Shown here one piece after another: positions 60,211-64,000 of a stretch of 64,000 nucleotides of DNA. The stretch is from Oxytricha trifallax. Its lineage: Eukaryota > Ciliophora > Spirotrichea > Sporadotrichida > Oxytrichidae. The position numbers were made by a program, and so were the translations under genes. Below the pieces are notes generated by a model that saw only the letters and a program-made list of their open reading frames with translations, did no database searches and had not been told where the DNA came from. The stretch's first letter is position 1; every line of letters begins with the position of its first letter. The DNA lies in contig ARYC01000230.1 in NCBI GenBank assembly GCA_000711775.1, positions 1 to 64,000 of the forward strand. The letters are read 5' to 3'.

Positions 60211-60809
60211 TGAGAGCATAGCCAAATTCTTCAAGAGTATGACCAAGAGACTAGCATGCTGCTCGATTCTCTCAAGAATTACTAAATCGTCAACCCAATT
60301 GCTCAAGACTTAAATTTATATATTAAAGTATTTTATTTATTATTGATTAATTTAGCATTCACAAAATTCGCTCAAATTTTACTCTTGGGGTTTTATATGA
60401 ATATATTTTTTATATTAGATTATATCCTCATTTAATTTATAGCTTTTACAATATAATAAAAATAAATAATTTATGTAGAAATGATAGTAAATCTAAATAA
60501 AATATAAAGGTATAAATTAAAATAAATTTAATTAATTGTAGAGGAGGTGAGGAAGCGTGATTTAGGCTTTGGAAGGATCTCCTTAGAAAAGTATACCCAT
60601 AATATGCCTGATAGTCATTGAAGAAATTCCTATATAATCAGAAACAATGTGAAATTTAAAGTGATCGAAAATCCTTGCTATAGAGAAAGCACACTTTCCA
60701 TCTCCAATAAATATCGTCAGTCCTCTTGCTCATAGAAAAGAATAATGAACAATATGCATGTTAAGATGACAGTAATTATGACTCCTATATTCAAATAAAC
60801 AGCGGAGGC

Positions 60810-61650
60810 TATCATGTCAATACTCAATTAATGTCTATGAGAATTCTTTAAGAAAAGAGAGCTTTGTTTAGTCAGTTTTATCACTTAAAAAACATGGGCA
60901 ATTCAAAAGAGATTATTATAACTTGCAGAGTCTGTTGACCTTAGCATCATCACTAAATGATGAAATTAATTTACAAATCAAGAGAATCATTCGAGAGACT
61001 TGTAAAACTTTAAAGAAATTCAAGGATTAGATCATTTACTCCATCTACTATAACTAACTATAATTCTCATTTTAGGTAATATATTTAGCTAAGAATTTAA
61101 ATGACTTCAGCAAGGCTATACACACCAGAATGAAATTACAATTAAACCTAATAGTAAATCAAATATAAAACTAAATTTCTCCAATTATTATTAATTTGCT
61201 TAATGACTAAATTATTTCAAGTAGACTTATTTATTCTACCTAGCAATTTACCAGGAATAAATCCCAAATTAAATTGCTTAAAGAGCAGAGTTATAGTTTT
61301 AGATTCTATGATTCCTTGAAATAATGATATAAAAATAGCGACTTAGAGGGTTAATCTAAAAAACAATTGTACCAACCTAATTACAAACATCAACATTGAT
61401 GTTCATGATGAATTTTCTTAAAATAAATTAAATCATATGACTTTGGATAATAATAGATAGAGCAATACTCAATTTATTAAACAAAGTTTCTCCACATAAA
61501 ATCAAGTCAGGGATTCAACAAGGCTTCTTAGAATTTAACAGAATCAATTTTCAATATGAAGTAAATAATGAAGAAAGTGATTAGAATAAATGTAATTCTG
61601 ATCAATTAAGTTGCGATATATTGTTTTATATTACAGAAATGTCAATGAAT
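60810..61650 (+). CDS. Unknown helical protein patches (61 kb)
   Basis: A frame of about 170 codons (S-L-L-T-L-A-S-S-L-N-D-E-I-N-L-Q-I-K-R-I-I) ends near 61320. It is followed in other frames by N-I-N-I-D-V-H-D-E-F-S-Q-N-K (61345-61555) and N-N-E-E-S-D-Q-N-K-C-N-S-D-Q (61560-61655). Asn/Gln/Ile-rich, as expected in this genome. No domain recognised. 61750-63230 is AT-rich with nothing I can support. Confidence 0.3.
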
Positions 61651-63229
61651 TAGACAACTTGAAGTAATTAATCAGATTAAGAAAGATTTTATATACACAG
61701 CATAATGATTGGACAATTATATAATAGAATAGAAATGAATAGATAGAAATATACAATGAAATCAATTTAATTTTTAACAAATTAATTTTTCCATTAATAT
61801 CTCCAAAACACTTTCTGAGTCTTTTAATACTGATTATTTATATATAACTGCATAAATATTGATTAAGTATTAAGCATATTTATTCAAATTATTTCTTTAA
61901 TCTTGAGCACTCGCACTCTATAAATAATATTATTTAAATAAAAAACAAATGTATCATATTAATCGGAGTTCAATCCCCCATTTTAATATATTTTTATTAA
62001 TTCATACCATAATAATAAATTAAAAAGAATATTATATTTATATGTATAATAAGCATTTTATTTATATCAAAACAATGTCTTAAACATAAAGACAATGATG
62101 AAAAATAAAGCATTAGTATTAATTTTAAAAGTATGGCATAATTTAACAAATAAAGATGATAAATTGATTATAATAAAAAGTTTTACTGGAAATTTACCAT
62201 TTATTCCTTTTACCATTTTTTATAAATAATAAGTAAAATTTAAGTTATTAACTTTTTGGTAACAATTAAAATTAATAGTAATAATACAAATTATAAATGA
62301 AAACTGTCTAATTAGTGCATCATCATCTTCATCATCGTCATTTTTTTTATCATCAATATCTTTAAAGTCTTCTAAGTCCCATCTCTGTTTTGATCTTACG
62401 AGGCGCCAGTTTAAAGATATATATTGCTTTACGGGGTAAAAACATTAAAAGAATAAAATTAATCTCGTTAAATTAGATTATTTATATGAAAAATGTAGTT
62501 AATTATTAATATACTCTAACTTTCATTATAAAACCTGCGTTTATTTTAAAGAGAACTTTATAATATACCAAGTATTTTTTAATAAAATATTTTACTATAA
62601 TAAATAATAATTTATCAGGAGATCTCGTTCAAAATGGATCTCAATTTTGTTTTGAATCGTTAGTTCCATTATAAGATAAATTATCAAATTTAAACAATTT
62701 ATAGCTTAATTAAAAATAATATAAGTCATTCTTGAACTTAACTTGATTTTTATAAGAGCAGCACATAAAATTTATATTCTATTAATTTGAATTGATAATA
62801 TTCCATTCAATTTTTATCATAAACATTAATAATAATATTTTACTGGTAACAATAGAATGAATTGCTGATATGAAAGTTTTATTGTTAATAATACTCTTTA
62901 TAGAAGAACTTCTATATATTAATTATAATTTTCTTGAATACAAAGTTATATAAAGCCTATTATTTAAAAGAAGAGAGAAATTTATTTTGCTAATATAATT
63001 AATTAATAGAGGAAAATCGAGAGAAAATTTATAAAATATATTTCAAAATTAATAAATTCCTGAAAATAATAAATTAAATCGGAACAAAATATGGTAAAAA
63101 TATACTGATATAGTTTTAATAAATATTTAAAAATTTCAAAAAACGAATACTATAAATATTAATAAAATATAAAAAGATATATAAATCATGATAAATATGA
63201 TTTAACTAAAATTATACAAAATTAAAAAA

Positions 63230-64000
63230 TTTAAGAGTGAAAAAACTTGTCAAAACTTGTAAAAATGCGGTAAAACTCAAAAAATGATAAATATAATTTA
63301 TAAAAGAGTCAAAATAGGCAAAATCAAGGTATTTAACCAGTTAAAAAGAGATTTAAATAATTGAGAAATTCAACTTTTTATATTGAGGTTATTTATAATT
63401 CCCACATCTACCTTGATCTTCTTATCATCCATTAAGAGCCTAAGACAACTCATCCAAGTATGGAAAGCTACATATCATAGTTTTTTGAGCTCCTATTTCA
63501 AACTCGAAATCTTAAAACATTAGCAGATGAGTACTTTAAGAGATAGCGTTGCAATCAGCTAAGTAAAGAGTGGTTGATATGGACTTTTGTCACAAGGGAA
63601 AGTCATCAGAAAACCTTCAATTCTTCTTTAACAGCTCTCCAACGTATCTACTATTGTTCCTCGACCTCTAAATTCCCAGAATTTGTTTTAGAAGATTTGC
63701 CCCTAAAAACTTATCAAAAATTGTAAAAGTGCGGTGTTACTCAAAATATTATAAGAATATGATATTTGATAAATTCTGTCTAATTTGATGAAAATAGGCG
63801 AATTTGAGGTATTTAAGACTTTTTAAAGATATTTAAAAATCATGAAAAAATCAATATTTAAAAAATTGGAAAAGTGAAAATGCCAAAACTAGCTATATCT
63901 TCTATCATTCATAAAGTCTTGGGCATCTCATCCAGTTATAGAAAGCTACAAATCAAAGTATTTTGAGCTCATCTTTCAAACACAACACCTTAGAACATCA
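63230..64000. repeat. Tandem satellite, unit about 465-480 bp
   Basis: Landmarks recur in order: GCGG at 63267 and 63731, and CATCCA/CATCCAG followed by GAAAGCTACA at about 63451 and 63929. That gives a period of 464-478 bp. At least one and a half units are present and the array continues past the window edge. A single unit lies at 35395-35830. Confidence 0.75.

Noticed and set aside
60386..60394. GGGGTTTTA as a transposon end
   Set aside because: A single G4T4 word without repeat, partner or flanking duplication.
1..64000. CRISPR arrays, rRNA or tRNA genes
   Set aside because: No regularly spaced direct repeats with unique spacers, no rRNA signature and no cloverleaf I could fold by eye. 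The genetic code and introns are eukaryotic.

Overview
The window reads as germline (micronuclear) DNA of a spirotrichous ciliate of the Oxytricha/Stylonychia kind. Three things support this. First, the readable coding stretches stay open only if TAA and TAG are read as glutamine, with TGA as the sole stop. Second, several mobile elements end in C4A4/G4T4 repeats, the telomere repeat of these ciliates. Third, short coding patches sit in very AT-rich DNA and are cut up by insertions, some flanked by an AAT (ANT) duplication. Species assignment (O. trifallax or a close relative) is inference. Because only TGA stops, chance open frames are long in this AT-rich DNA, so I relied on motifs, recurrence between copies and residue composition. 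Many genes carry frame breaks and are probably decayed copies or separate macronuclear-destined segments.

Layout. 0.7-9 kb: a 508-aa unknown protein, a 257-aa protein with a 32-bp intron (here called ORF2 type), and a large SecA-like helicase on the minus strand. 11.7-18.8 kb: copy A of a C4A4-started transposon (ORF1, ORF2, DDE transposase), interrupted by an 800-bp foldback element and followed by a decayed C2H2 plus MT-A70-like gene. 19-25.6 kb: unknown coding patches in AT-rich DNA. 25.7-35.2 kb: a host reading frame cut by a TBE transposon. That TBE contains a second, unrelated inverted-repeat element, which in turn contains a complete 4.1-kb TBE. 35.4-35.8 and 63.2-64 kb: a dispersed and tandem satellite of about 470 bp. 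41-42.7 and 55.9-57.1 kb: two dihydrolipoamide-dehydrogenase-like loci. 43.6-49.2 kb: copy B of the transposon, whose transposase is split at the second catalytic Asp by two different small elements only six bases apart. 50.1-50.7 kb: three copies of a paired-palindrome hairpin. 58.2-60.3 kb: a GC-richer third relative of the transposase and a neighbouring gene. 51-55 and 60.8-61.7 kb: unknown coding patches.

How it fits together. The three ORF2 homologues (4.7, 15, 46 kb) link the SecA-like locus to the A/B transposon family. The three DDE transposases (A, B and the 58-59 kb copy) share a D-N-A-x-Y-H motif and a G-P-Y-Q/H...E motif, and differ from the TBE transposases (P-Y-S-P-Q-F-N-G-I-E). 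The TBEs carry their usual three genes: transposase, a 22-kDa protein, and a zinc-finger/kinase protein. Precise removal of several insertions, keeping one copy of the flanking repeat, rejoins an open frame. That is the behaviour expected of germline-limited DNA eliminated during macronuclear development.
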